NCBI GenBank assembly: GCA_035565975.1
Contig: DATMRT010000098.1
Span: 3,046-67,045, forward strand
Source of the DNA: Ga0077530 sp035565975
GTDB lineage: Bacteria > Pseudomonadota > Alphaproteobacteria > Rhizobiales > Hyphomicrobiaceae
Direction of reading: 5' to 3'
Length of the DNA: 64,000 nt
The position numbers and the translations under genes are program-made. Shown here piece after piece: positions 31,014 to 39,884 of this stretch. Numbering within the stretch: the first letter of the stretch is position 1; each line of letters starts with the position of its first letter. The notes under the pieces were generated by a model. The model had not been told where the DNA came from and did no database searches. It saw only the letters and a program-made list of their open reading frames with translations.

Positions 31014-31220
31014 ATGGACGAGCCTCGCGAAGAGCCAGCAGCCAAACCGGAGCGCACCGCCCCGCGTTTTCTCGAGCTGCTCGTGTGCCCCTTGACGAAG
31101 ACCTCACTCGAGTACGACGAGAAGAACCAGGAACTGATCAGTCGCGCTGCGCGCCTCGCCTACCCCATCAAGAGCGGCGTACCCTATCTCCTGCCCTCTG
31201 AAGCGCGTCAGCTCGATTGA
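31014..31220 (+). CDS. Trm112 family protein (YcaR-like)
   Basis: 68 residues from ATG 31014. LLVCPLTKTSLEY, then AYPIKSGVPYLLPSEARQLD, matches the bacterial Trm112/YcaR family. Only one cysteine of the usual zinc-binding pair remains, so it probably does not bind zinc as the eukaryotic protein does. Trm112 proteins activate methyltransferases in other organisms; the partner here is unknown. Followed closely by the aldehyde dehydrogenase gene. Confidence 0.83.
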   Translation: MDEPREEPAAKPERTAPRFLELLVCPLTKTSLEYDEKNQELISRAARLAYPIKSGVPYLLPSEARQLD

Positions 31221-31252
31221 ACCCAAAGCATAGCCAAAGGAGGACCCCCGCC

Positions 31253-32743
31253 ATGGCAGTCACGACAAAGCCGAGCACGAGCACCAGCCTTCGCCACGAG
31301 ACCATGCTGATCGACGGCGCCTGGACCGACGGCCGCGCGAAAGAAACGATTACGGTCCTGAACCCTGCGAACCGCAAGCCCATCGCGAGCGTGCCGCGCG
31401 GCACCGCGGAGGACATCGACACGGCCGTCAAGGCCGCAACCGCAGCCTTTCCGGCCTGGATGCGCGTGCCGCCGCGCGATCGCGGCCGCATTCTGACGCG
31501 CATTGCCGACGTGATCGAAGCGCGCGTCGAGGAGCTCGCGAGGATCGTCGCCGAGGAGACCGGCAACGCCATCAAGACGCAGGCGCGTCCCGAGGCCAAG
31601 GGCGTTGCCGAGATCTTCCGCTACTTCGGCGGCCTCGCAAGTGAGCTCAAGGGCGAGACCATTCCCTTCGGCGAGCACGTGCTGAGCTACACGCGCCGCG
31701 AGCCCATCGGCGTCGTCGGCGCCATCATTCCGTGGAATGCGCCCGTCCTGCTCGGCTCGCTGAAGATCGCGCCGGCGCTCTGCGCGGGCAATACGCTCGT
31801 GCTCAAGGCCGCCGAGGATGCGCCGCTCGGCATTCTCTGGATCGCGCGCATCTGCCAGGAGTTCCTGCCGAAGGGCGTGCTCAATGTGATCACCGGCTAT
31901 GGCCCGGAGGCGGGCGCCGCGCTTTCGGCTCACCCCGGCGTGCGCAAGCTCTCCTTCACCGGTTCGACGGAAGTCGGCAAGCTCGTCATGAAGGCGGCAT
32001 CCGAGCGTATCGTGCCCGTCTCGCTCGAGCTCGGCGGCAAGAGCCCCTCGATCGTCTATCCGGACGCGAACGAGGACTGGGTTGTCGACGGCATCATCGC
32101 CGCGATGCGCTTCACGCGCCAAAGCCAGTCGTGCACGGCCGGCTCGCGCCTCTTCCTGCACGCCGACATCTTCGACGACTTCCTCAAGAAGCTCGCCGAC
32201 AAGACGTCGAAGCTCAAGATCGGCAATCCGCTCGACGAAGCGACGGATATGGGCGCGATCATCAACGAGAAGCAGTTCCGCAAAGTCTGCGGTTACGTCG
32301 AGGACGGCATGAAGCAGCCGGGCGCGACGCTGCGCTTCGGCGGCCTGCCGCCGAAGGAAGGCCCGCTCTCGGAAGGCTTCTTCGCTGTGCCAACACTCTT
32401 CGAGCATGATGCCAACGACTGGCGTCTCGCCAAGGAGGAGATCTTCGGGCCCGTACTCGTCGCTATCAAGTGGACGGACGAGCAGGAAGCCATCCGCATG
32501 GCCAACCAGACGCACTACGGTCTCGCCGGCTACGTGTGGACCAAGGACATCGGCCGCGCGCTCAGGACTGCGCATGCGATCGAAGCCGGCTGGGTGCAGA
32601 TCAACCAGGGCCTCGGCCAGTCGCCCGGTCACTCCTACGGCGGCGTCAAGCAGAGCGGTATCGGCCGCGAGTTCTCGCTCGAAGGCATGCTCGACAGCTT
32701 CACGGTCAAGAAGAACGTGACCGTGAATCTCATGACGCCTTGA
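31253..32743 (+). CDS. NAD(P)-dependent aldehyde dehydrogenase
   Basis: 496 residues from ATG 31253 with AAAGGAGGA upstream. Typical ALDH motifs: IPWNAP, FTGSTEVGK (coenzyme binding), LELGGKSP (general base glutamate) and the catalytic cysteine in RQSQSCTAGSRLF. It oxidises aldehydes to acids; substrate not evident. It is the last gene of the 21.9-32.7 kb block and is followed by a T-rich patch and a palindromic repeat. Confidence 0.93.
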   Translation: MAVTTKPSTSTSLRHETMLIDGAWTDGRAKETITVLNPANRKPIASVPRGTAEDIDTAVKAATAAFPAWMRVPPRDRGRILTRIADVIEARVEELARIVAEETGNAIKTQARPEAKGVAEIFRYFGGLASELKGETIPFGEHVLSYTRREPIGVVGAIIPWNAPVLLGSLKIAPALCAGNTLVLKAAEDAPLGILWIARICQEFLPKGVLNVITGYGPEAGAALSAHPGVRKLSFTGSTEVGKLVMKAASERIVPVSLELGGKSPSIVYPDANEDWVVDGIIAAMRFTRQSQSCTAGSRLFLHADIFDDFLKKLADKTSKLKIGNPLDEATDMGAIINEKQFRKVCGYVEDGMKQPGATLRFGGLPPKEGPLSEGFFAVPTLFEHDANDWRLAKEEIFGPVLVAIKWTDEQEAIRMANQTHYGLAGYVWTKDIGRALRTAHAIEAGWVQINQGLGQSPGHSYGGVKQSGIGREFSLEGMLDSFTVKKNVTVNLMTP

Positions 32744-32857
32744 TTTTTGTTTCTTGCTTGGTACGGCCTACCGGCCGGCGCGCGGTCGCGCGCTCATGAA
32801 GTGGTTTGCGACCGCTGTAGCGAGCGCGATCCTATCCCCACTCCCCGCCTATGCGAA

Positions 32858-32885
32858 CCTTCTCCCCGTCAGCACGGGGAGAAGG
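32858..32885. repeat. REP-like palindrome (intergenic)
   Basis: Perfect 12-bp arms (CCTTCTCCCCGT / ACGGGGAGAAGG) with loop CAGC. It lies in the gap between the convergent aldehyde dehydrogenase and SDR genes, and belongs to the same class as 312, 9827 and 16228. Confidence 0.85.
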
Positions 32886-32937
32886 AGAAGAAGACGCGGT
32901 CCGCGCAGCTACAATCTCTACACGCCCGCGGCACTAC

Positions 32938-33696
32938 TCAAACATGCTGCCCGCCGTTGATGTGCAGCTCGGCGCCGTTCACGTAGCTCGACTGCTCCGT
33001 GCAGAGGAAATAGATGGCCTTGGCCACTTCCTCCGGCTCGCCAAGGCGATGCATCGGGATCTGCTCGTTGACGATGCGCTCGGTTCCCGGCGAAAGGATC
33101 GACGTGTCGATCTCGCCCGGCGAGATTGCATTGACGCGCACGCCGCGCCGGCCGAAGTCCGCAGCCATCTCGCGCGTCAGTCCTGCAAGCGCGGACTTCG
33201 ATGTCGCGTAGGCAGCACCGGCGAACGGATGCACACGGCTGCCGGCGATCGACGTCACATTGACGACCGCGCCACGCGCACGTTCGAGTTCGGCGAGCAG
33301 GCCACGCGCCAGCAAGACAGGCGCGAAAAAGTTCACCTGAAAGACACGCTGCCAATCCTCGAGCGGCGTCTCGAGTGTGCCGAGGCGTGCGCCGTCGGCG
33401 CCCTTCGGACTGATGCCTGCGTTGTTGACGAGCGCATTGAGATGACCGCGCTGATCCGCGAGCCGCAGCCGCATTTCCGCAATGGCGCGCGCGGTGTCCT
33501 CCGCGTCGGAGAGATCCACTTGGATGTGATCCTCGGGTCCCATTTCCCAAGGACAGTTTTCCGGGAAGGCATGTCGCGAGCAAGTTATGACCCGCCAGCC
33601 GGCCGAAGCGAAGCGCTTCACCGTGGCGTGGCCGATGCCCCGCGAGGCCCCGGTCAGAATTAGGGTCTTGCGGTCGGCAATGATGTTCTTCGCCAT
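32938..33696 (-). CDS. Short-chain dehydrogenase/reductase
   Basis: 252 residues from ATG 33696. Cofactor motif TGASRGIGHA, NNAG (VNNAGISPKG), catalytic serine in VTSIAGS and YATSK (Tyr and Lys), and late RVNAISPGEIDTSI. A classical SDR that reduces a ketone or oxidises an alcohol; substrate not evident. It converges with the aldehyde dehydrogenase. Confidence 0.9.
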   Translation of the reverse strand: MAKNIIADRKTLILTGASRGIGHATVKRFASAGWRVITCSRHAFPENCPWEMGPEDHIQVDLSDAEDTARAIAEMRLRLADQRGHLNALVNNAGISPKGADGARLGTLETPLEDWQRVFQVNFFAPVLLARGLLAELERARGAVVNVTSIAGSRVHPFAGAAYATSKSALAGLTREMAADFGRRGVRVNAISPGEIDTSILSPGTERIVNEQIPMHRLGEPEEVAKAIYFLCTEQSSYVNGAELHINGGQHV

Positions 33697-34069
33697 GGGA
33701 TCCTCCCCCGCTCGGACACGCGACCGAAGCGGGTGGTCGGCTGCCTCGGTTCGGCCATCATCCACCTATGGCACAAACCGATGCTGCGGCGCAAAAGGTG
33801 AACGAAATCCGCCGTTTGGCCTGATCACGATCTGTTGCAATCAAGGGCTGACAAGACGTCGCAGATGGGCTAGTGTCACACCCGCGTACGAAAAAGGGCC
33901 GTGGGACCAGTCTGAGGTCTTCGCATTGCCCAAGTCTAGGGAGCAGGCGGCGTACCAACGATCCCGTACCAGAGGATCAGGTAAGCCGAGTGTGCGGCCC
34001 GAGCGGCCGCGAGTGGGAATGGCTAGCAATAAAGCGGTCCGTCAATCCGCTCAGTTACCGGACTTCAGG
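33697..34069. other. Non-coding region between the SDR gene and DUF1467
   Basis: No convincing protein frame on either strand. A CTGACA hexamer at 33848-33853, 17 bases before TAGTGT (33871-33876), could be a + strand promoter. A strong hairpin and U-run follow at 34070. Internal stems are visible, for example GCGGCC / GGCCGC near 33998-34014. See the candidate RNA feature. Confidence 0.45.
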
Positions 34070-34098
34070 AAAGCAGGGCTACCCGCCTTGCTTTTTTT
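33880..34098 (+). ncRNA. Candidate small RNA ending in an intrinsic terminator
   Basis: A + strand stretch of about 220 bases with no protein frame, a possible promoter just before it (CTGACA-N17-TAGTGT) and a hairpin plus seven Ts at its 3' end. I cannot match it to 6S RNA, tmRNA, SRP RNA, RNase P RNA or a riboswitch class. The 5' end is a guess from the putative promoter. It is predicted only from the promoter-terminator arrangement and the missing reading frame; the hairpin could instead serve the minus strand DUF1467 gene. Confidence 0.3.
34070..34098 (+). terminator. Intrinsic terminator (hairpin plus U-run)
   Basis: Ten-bp stem AAAGCAGGGC / GCCTTGCTTT with one mismatch and loop TACCC, followed by a run of Ts to 34098. 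The T-run is on the + strand. It lies 21 bases past the DUF1467 stop (minus strand), where a terminator for that gene would also be expected, but in that direction only three Ts follow the stem. Confidence 0.7.
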
Positions 34099-34119
34099 GT
34101 GTCCGCGAACGCGCCGGTC

Positions 34120-34398
34120 TCAGCGCCCGCCGAGCGGCGCCGGCGGGTCCGGAAAATAAGCGCCGATATCCACGATCCCGCCGGCCAGTGCGACATAGAC
34201 CACGGCGAAGACGGCACCCGCGATGAGAGTCGTGATGGCGAACGTCCGCAACATTCGCGGCGCAGCCGGGGCGCTCGCGGGCGTGCCGGGAACGATCTCG
34301 CCGACCTCGCCCTGCGTGCGAACGCCGAACGGCAGCACCGCAAACAGCACCGTCCACCAGATGATGAAGTAAAGCGCCAGCCCGAGCGTGAGGCTCAT
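34120..34398 (-). CDS. DUF1467 family membrane protein
   Basis: 92 residues with two hydrophobic helices (LGLALYFIIWWTVLFAVLPFG and ITTLIAGAVFAVVYVALAG) and a GVRTQGEVGEIVPGTPASAPAAP loop between them, matching the DUF1467 family found in alphaproteobacteria. Function unknown. Divergent from the thioredoxin-like gene. An ATG start gives the expected full family length. Confidence 0.82.
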   Translation of the reverse strand: MSLTLGLALYFIIWWTVLFAVLPFGVRTQGEVGEIVPGTPASAPAAPRMLRTFAITTLIAGAVFAVVYVALAGGIVDIGAYFPDPPAPLGGR

Positions 34399-34568
34399 GG
34401 TCGTTCCCTGATAGGTCGCCCCGCCCCTTCACTACGACGCGCGCGCGCGCCCTCCAAGTCTTAACAGGTCCCCCGGGCTGCGGCGCGCCGCCGCCGGGGA
34501 CGGCGGCTGGCCCCATTCCTGCATTTTACGCTTCGCTAACCTCGTTCATCTTACAGGGGCCGCCCGCC

Positions 34569-34982
34569 GTGACCCGCCCGCTCGCCTGCCTTCTGCTGAC
34601 CGCTGCCCTCGTGACGCTTGCGGGCGCTGAGCGTCCGACACACGCAGCGGCGGAGTTCACAACCGAACTTCCAACCTCCCTGGAGGTCGTCGTCATCGAG
34701 GCGCGCGGCTGCCCCATGTGCCAGCTTTTTCGCGACGAAATCGCCCCGATCTACCGTGCGACCGCGCGCGCGACGCGAGCGCCGCTCCGCTTTGTCGACG
34801 TCGCCCATGCCGATCTCGACACCATGGGCCTGATGTCGCCGGTCGAAATCATCCCGACGGTCGTGCTCATGCGCGACGGCGCCGAGGTCGATCGGCTCGT
34901 CGGCTACACAGGGCCGGATATTTTCATGCGCGCGATTGGGATCATGTTGGGCGAAACGCCCCGCTCCGTCCCGCAAAAATGA
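34569..34982 (+). CDS. Secreted thioredoxin-like protein with a CPMC motif
   Basis: 137 residues, GTG start. An N-terminal signal peptide (CLLLTAALVTLAGA) is followed by a short thioredoxin-like domain with a C48-P-M-C51 pair in ARGCPMCQLFRDEIAP and a cis-proline-like segment EIIPTVVLMRDG. It is probably a periplasmic thiol-disulfide protein, similar in pattern to SoxS/SoxW-type proteins. No sox genes are nearby. The stop codon abuts the inverted repeat of a terminator. Confidence 0.78.
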   Translation: MTRPLACLLLTAALVTLAGAERPTHAAAEFTTELPTSLEVVVIEARGCPMCQLFRDEIAPIYRATARATRAPLRFVDVAHADLDTMGLMSPVEIIPTVVLMRDGAEVDRLVGYTGPDIFMRAIGIMLGETPRSVPQK

Positions 34983-35008
34983 ACAGGGCACCCGGAAGGG
35001 TGCCCTGT
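34983..35008 (-). terminator. Bidirectional intrinsic terminator
   Basis: Perfect 11-bp stem ACAGGGCACCC / GGGTGCCCTGT with a GGAA loop. On the minus strand it is followed by TCATTTTTG, so it should end the vWA protein transcript. The same stem directly follows the stop of the + strand thioredoxin-like gene. Confidence 0.8.
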
Positions 35009-35031
35009 GTGCTGTTTCGGGACGCCGCTCG

Positions 35032-36447
35032 TCAGCGCGAGAGGATCGGCGCCGCGATCGAGGTCGCGATGTGCCGGAAGGCATTGCGCAGCTCGTCGCC
35101 CGTCGTCGTGTTGTAGAACATGTGCGGCTCGCTCGCGCAGTTCTTGAGCGTGGTGAAGGAGGAGCCTGAGTTGCCGATCTCGAAGCCGACGGTGTAGACC
35201 GTAATGCCCGCGGCTTTCATCGCCGTGCACAGCGCGCGAGCCTGAGTGGTCGAGTTGCCGTTCGGCGACTTGCAGTTGGCGCCACTGCTGCCCGTATCGT
35301 AGTCCGGAATGGTGGCCCCGGCCGTATTGGACGTCGTGCTGTTGCAATACTGGTAGTTGTACTCGCCGTCCGTCATGAGCACTGCAACCTTCTTGAGCAG
35401 CGGCTGCCCCTTCTCGCCAACCTGGGCCAGCATGGAGTACGGCTGCGGCTTGCTGCCCTCGGGCAACACGCTCGACCAGTTCGGCGACAGCAGGTACCAG
35501 GCCCAGGCAGTACCGAGATGACCGGATGTATTGCCGCTGGCAACGAAGCCATTGATGACGCCCTTGAGCGCATCTTTGTTGCTGGTCATCGGAACGATGG
35601 GCGCTGAGGGTACGCACGCCGACGAGCTGTTGGTCTGATAGGCACGAGGTATCCGTGAGCTGCCAGTCGGGGCCGCGTCGGTGAAGGCATTGGTGCCCGT
35701 CCGCTCAGAAAGGCAGTAGGTGGAGGTCCGGTAGCGCGTTTTGGTGTCACCGTTGCGCAGCTTGAAGTCTCGGCTCGAAGTCGGATTGTAGGCGACCGAC
35801 GACCCGAGATCGCCCGCGTTGATGGCGGTTGAGAACGGCGCCAGCGCCACCCGGGAGGTGTACTCGCTCTGGTCCGACCAGACGACGATATCGATGAGAT
35901 CCTTCGCCGCCGATTTCAGATCCTCGATCTTGCTGCCCCCCATCGAACCCGTGACGTCGAGCATCAGCGAGACTTCGAGGTTCGTGCCGGCGTTGCCGCC
36001 GCCGGCGATGAGCGCCTGGCCGCGGGTCGAGACAACGATCTGCGGGATCTGAACGACGCTGAGGAAAGGCGTGCGGACGGTTGTCTCACCGACCATCGTG
36101 AATGTCGCCGCCACCATGTCCGGGGTGAACTCGACCACCCTCGAAGGCTCGCTCGGCTTGTTGGATTCGAAATGCATCAGCGCCTTCTGCTCGGCGAGCT
36201 CGAGATTGTTCTCGAGCTGCCAAACGCGCGCCGCTGCCAGCACCGAGCTGTCGACCGCGGCCTGCAGCCGCGCTCGCGCCAGCATGGCGCGCCCGTAGTC
36301 CACGGCGCTGCCGACGATCGAGAAGATAATGAAGATCGTCAGGCCGAACATGATGACCACGGAGCCGCGGTCATTCCTCGCCAAGCCACGCAGCCGGGCC
36401 GCCGCCCGCCGCCCACAATAAGCCCGCCAAACGCCGAACGGGAACAT
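35032..36447 (-). CDS. Tad-type membrane-anchored von Willebrand A protein (paralog 1)
   Basis: 471 residues. A short basic N-terminus, then the TadE/TadG-like helix (RNDRGSVVIMFGLTIFIIFSIVGSAVDYGR), followed by pilin-like coiled residues and a vWA domain with the metal site DVTGSM (D164-T166-S168). Cysteines in the C-terminal half may form disulfides. Tad-helix plus vWA proteins are found in Rhizobiales, often linked to Flp pili, but no tad genes are here. It shares long blocks with the next protein (LGTAWAWYLLSPNW; MTDGEYNYQYC; FRHIATSIA). Confidence 0.87.
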   Translation of the reverse strand: MFPFGVWRAYCGRRAAARLRGLARNDRGSVVIMFGLTIFIIFSIVGSAVDYGRAMLARARLQAAVDSSVLAAARVWQLENNLELAEQKALMHFESNKPSEPSRVVEFTPDMVAATFTMVGETTVRTPFLSVVQIPQIVVSTRGQALIAGGGNAGTNLEVSLMLDVTGSMGGSKIEDLKSAAKDLIDIVVWSDQSEYTSRVALAPFSTAINAGDLGSSVAYNPTSSRDFKLRNGDTKTRYRTSTYCLSERTGTNAFTDAAPTGSSRIPRAYQTNSSSACVPSAPIVPMTSNKDALKGVINGFVASGNTSGHLGTAWAWYLLSPNWSSVLPEGSKPQPYSMLAQVGEKGQPLLKKVAVLMTDGEYNYQYCNSTTSNTAGATIPDYDTGSSGANCKSPNGNSTTQARALCTAMKAAGITVYTVGFEIGNSGSSFTTLKNCASEPHMFYNTTTGDELRNAFRHIATSIAAPILSR

Positions 36448-36639
36448 GACGCATACCTCTCAAGGGTTCCGACCCATACGACCACAAATAGAGAGGCGCC
36501 CTTGATTTTCCCTTAAACGGATCAAAGACAATTCGATGCAATTTTCTCCATTATTCAAAGTGTCGGATCGGGGTAAATAATTGGTAATCACTCAATTAAG
36601 GTCATGTTTCCCAAAACATCGCCATCGCAAGAAGCGGTG

Positions 36640-36667
36640 AAGGGCGCCCATGGTATCAGGCGCCCTT
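36640..36667 (-). terminator. Hairpin downstream of paralog 2
   Basis: Perfect 9-bp stem AAGGGCGCC / GGCGCCCTT with a 10-base loop, 26 bases beyond the stop of the upstream vWA gene. No strong U-run on the minus strand, so it may be a Rho-linked or partial terminator. Confidence 0.5.
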
Positions 36668-36692
36668 CTTTCCCCTGGAGCGGTTCGGACGG

Positions 36693-38258
36693 CTATTGCG
36701 AGACGTAGATCGTCGCGATGGACGTGGCGATGTGCCGGAATGCGCTGCGCAACTCAGCGCCGGTCTGCGTATTGTAGAAGAGCTTGCCTGGATTGCTGAA
36801 GTGACCGTCGCTCGAAGCGCAGTTCCTCAGCATATCCACCTGCGTACCTCGCGTGCCGAGGCCGAAGCCGACCGTATAGACGATGATGCCGGCGTTCTTC
36901 ATGGCAGTGCACAGCGCCAGGGCCTGCGTATTGGAGCTACCGAGGGGCGAGCTGCAGTTGGCCTTCGCACTGTTGCTGACGTCCGTGTTGCGGTCGGGGA
37001 TCGAGGCGCCCGCCGTATTGTTCACCGAGCCGTTGCAGTACTGCATGTTGTATTCGCCGTCCGTCATCAGCACGGCGTACTTCATGACCGGTATACCGGC
37101 GCGATCCTGCTGGCTGCACGTCGCCCAGCTCGAGCACTCGCCCGGGAGATCCGGATAGGCGGCAGGTCGGGCGGACGAATGGATGCTGGCATCGATGCCG
37201 GACCACCAGTTGGGCGAGAGCATATACCAGGCCCATGCGGTGCCGAGATTTCCTGCCGTATAGCCCTCGGCCTTGAACTTCGTGTTGTCATCGATCGCCG
37301 CAATGAGCGACGTCTTGTTGCTCGAGAGCGGCACCACCGCGGCAGCAGGCTGGCAACTGCTTGCATTCGAGCTCGAGAAATAGGCGCGGGGCAGGCGATT
37401 ACTGCCTGTCGGCGTAACGTCGGTGTAGGCATTCGTGCCCTGCCGCTCCGATACACAATAGGCACTCGTGCGATACCACTTTCGTTCTTTCCCATCACGA
37501 AAATCGAACTTGAGGTTCGACGAGGGATCGTACGCAACCGCTGGCCCCAGTACCGACCCGGCATTCACGGCCTGCGAGAACGGCACGAGCGCGACACGGG
37601 ACTTCTGCCTGCTCTGATCGTCGGCCACGACGATCTTGATGAGATCCTTTGCCGCGTCCCTGAGGTCCTCGATCTTGCTACCGGCCATCGACCCCGTGAT
37701 GTCGAGCATCATCGCGACTTCGATATCGTAGCCGTCGTTGCCACCGCCGCCCCCACCATTTGCGGTGCTGCAGCCGACGCAGAACTTGGCCTGCGCGCGC
37801 GCGGCAACCTTCAGCGGCTTACCGTCGAGCACGAGGCTCAGAAACGGCACCCTGACCTCAGCCGAGGCCTCCGCCGTCAACGTGTTCATGTCCATGTCGG
37901 GTGCGAGCGTCGTGAGCTTCGCATCGACGCCCTCGGGCTTCATGGCCTCGAAGTGCGCGATCGCCTTCTCTTCGGCGAGGTCCATGTCCTGCTCGGTCTG
38001 CCAGACGCGGGCGGCCGCGAGGACGGCGCTGTCGACGGTCGCCTGGAGCCGTTCGCGTGCGAGCAATGTCCGTCCGTAATCGACCGCTGCCCCCACGAGC
38101 GTGAAGACAATGAAGATCGTGAGCCCGAACATGATTGCAACCGAGCCGCGCCGATCCTGCCCGAAGCGAGGCAACAATCCCCGCGTGAACAGGCGTCGCG
38201 ATGAAATCAAGTGGCTACAACCAAATATGGCGGTGACCGGCCTTATGAACGCGAACAT
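36693..38258 (-). CDS. Tad-type membrane-anchored von Willebrand A protein (paralog 2)
   Basis: 521 residues from ATG 38258, preceded by AGGAG. The same plan as its neighbour: Tad helix (QDRRGSVAIMFGLTIFIVFTLVGAAVDYGR), a Gly-rich linker after CVGC, a vWA domain with DITGSM, and the same C-terminal FRHIATSIA. It is 50 residues longer than paralog 1. Tandem duplication is the simplest explanation. Upstream lies an AT-rich region with several TTAA half-sites. It probably acts at the cell envelope or in surface attachment; inference. Confidence 0.87.
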   Translation of the reverse strand: MFAFIRPVTAIFGCSHLISSRRLFTRGLLPRFGQDRRGSVAIMFGLTIFIVFTLVGAAVDYGRTLLARERLQATVDSAVLAAARVWQTEQDMDLAEEKAIAHFEAMKPEGVDAKLTTLAPDMDMNTLTAEASAEVRVPFLSLVLDGKPLKVAARAQAKFCVGCSTANGGGGGGNDGYDIEVAMMLDITGSMAGSKIEDLRDAAKDLIKIVVADDQSRQKSRVALVPFSQAVNAGSVLGPAVAYDPSSNLKFDFRDGKERKWYRTSAYCVSERQGTNAYTDVTPTGSNRLPRAYFSSSNASSCQPAAAVVPLSSNKTSLIAAIDDNTKFKAEGYTAGNLGTAWAWYMLSPNWWSGIDASIHSSARPAAYPDLPGECSSWATCSQQDRAGIPVMKYAVLMTDGEYNMQYCNGSVNNTAGASIPDRNTDVSNSAKANCSSPLGSSNTQALALCTAMKNAGIIVYTVGFGLGTRGTQVDMLRNCASSDGHFSNPGKLFYNTQTGAELRSAFRHIATSIATIYVSQ

Positions 38259-38500
38259 CTGCCGCTCCTGATAAATTGAACGCTTTTGCAATCGCTATAG
38301 GCAGGAGGTGTGGACGGGCCATTAACGTATTAAGTTATTATGCCGTTTAATTTCATCGCCGTTTATTTTGTTAATATTCGGTCAAAGTTTCTTAACAGAT
38401 CGCCGGCCCGAGCCGCCGCTTCCGCTCAACCGACACAGTTGGCCGCGCGGGCCTGCCGCTCTAGTCTCTGAGGACAAACGACTGCAGTCCGGAGGCCCTC

Positions 38501-39853
38501 ATGTCCCATCTCGACCTGCACCATCTGCCTGTGAGCACCACCAGTGCGGCGGCAGCCGAGGCCTTCAACACGACGGTGTTGAGCTACCTGCGCTATCGGG
38601 CGGACGTGAGCGCCAACCTCCAGGCGACCCTTGCCGCCGACCCCGATTTCGCCCTTGCGCACGTGCTGAAGGGCTATCTGATGATGCTCGCCTTCAAGCA
38701 GGCCAACGTGCCGGCCGCTGTGCAGGCGCGCGATACGGTCCAGCGCCTCATCGCCCGTGCCAATGGCCGCGAGAAGGCGCACGCGGCCGCGCTCGGCCAT
38801 TGGATTGATGGCGACCTCGATCGTACGCTGGCGGTCTGGGAACAGATCCTGGACGAGCATCCGCGCGACGTCCTGGCCTTGCGCCTGCACCACTTCAATG
38901 CCTTCTGGCTCGGACGTCCCGGCGCCATGGCGCGCGAGGTGGAGAAGGTGCTGCCGCGCTATGGGACCGCGCTTGCGGGCTGGGGTACGCTGCTCGCCTG
39001 CCGCTGCTTCGCCCATGAAGAGCTCGGCAACTACACACTTGCCGAGGCTTCGGGACGGGACGCCATCGACATCGACAAGGGCGATCTTTGGGCCGCGCAC
39101 GCTGTAGCGCACGTGCTCGAGATGCAGGGCCGCGCGGGCGAGGGTATCGACTGGCTCGCGGGGCTCGAGCCGCATTGGGAGGGCGCCAACAACCTGAAGC
39201 ATCACCTCTGGTGGCATCGCGGCCTTTATCATTTCGAACGCGGCGAGTTCGATACGGTTCTCGCGCTCTACGACCGCAATTTCCGCAATCTTGCGTCGCC
39301 GGTCACCGAGGCGCAGCCCGACCTCTACATCGACATCCAGAACGCAGCGTCGATGCTCTTCCGGCTCGAGCGCCAAGGCGTCGATGTCGGCGACCGCTGG
39401 ATCGAGATTGCCGACAAGGCCGAGGCCCGCATCGGCGACTGCCTCTCGCCCTTCACGCTGCCGCACTGGATGATGGCGCTTGCGGCGACGCGCCGTTTCG
39501 ACGTCGGCGGGCGGATGATCGAGGCCATGCGCGCGTATGCGGCGTCGGCCAGCACGCTCAATGCCCGCCTCGTCGCGGACTACGCGCTACCGATCAGCGA
39601 GGCGGTTTTGCTACGCACCAAGGGCGAGCCCGCTGCCGCCACGCGCGTCATGCGGCCGGCCATCGGCGGCATGTACCGGCTCGGCGGCAGCCACGCGCAG
39701 CAGGATGTGCTCGAGCAGCTCTTCCTGGACTGCGCGGTTGCGGCGGGATCAAACGACGACGTCGCGCTTATTCTTTCGCGCGTTGCGGGGCGCCACCCGG
39801 TGCCGCCGGAGCGGCGCATGGGCTACAGGCAGGCGGCGCGCACGCTTTCTTAG
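38501..39853 (+). CDS. TTC38-like tetratricopeptide protein
   Basis: 450 residues, all helical, matching the TPR protein 38 (TTC38) family: FNTTVLSYLRYRADV, LAHVLKGYLMMLAFK, KAHAAALGHWIDGDL, HAVAHVLEMQGRAGEGIDW, NNLKHHLWWHRGLYHFERGEFD. The function of the family is unknown in bacteria and animals. No signal peptide. It is divergent from the vWA gene and converges with yqeY. Confidence 0.88.
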   Translation: MSHLDLHHLPVSTTSAAAAEAFNTTVLSYLRYRADVSANLQATLAADPDFALAHVLKGYLMMLAFKQANVPAAVQARDTVQRLIARANGREKAHAAALGHWIDGDLDRTLAVWEQILDEHPRDVLALRLHHFNAFWLGRPGAMAREVEKVLPRYGTALAGWGTLLACRCFAHEELGNYTLAEASGRDAIDIDKGDLWAAHAVAHVLEMQGRAGEGIDWLAGLEPHWEGANNLKHHLWWHRGLYHFERGEFDTVLALYDRNFRNLASPVTEAQPDLYIDIQNAASMLFRLERQGVDVGDRWIEIADKAEARIGDCLSPFTLPHWMMALAATRRFDVGGRMIEAMRAYAASASTLNARLVADYALPISEAVLLRTKGEPAAATRVMRPAIGGMYRLGGSHAQQDVLEQLFLDCAVAAGSNDDVALILSRVAGRHPVPPERRMGYRQAARTLS

Positions 39854-39884
39854 CTCGAAAAGGCCATGACAATAGCGAGGCTGC

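Noticed and set aside
33880..34098. 6S, tmRNA, SRP or RNase P RNA
   Set aside because: None of the conserved cores (SRP GGAAGGAAGCAG-like loop, tmRNA tag, RNase P GAGGAAAGTC) is present.
38322..38395. CtrA sites upstream of the second vWA gene
   Set aside because: Several TTAA words are present, but none has the N7 spacing.
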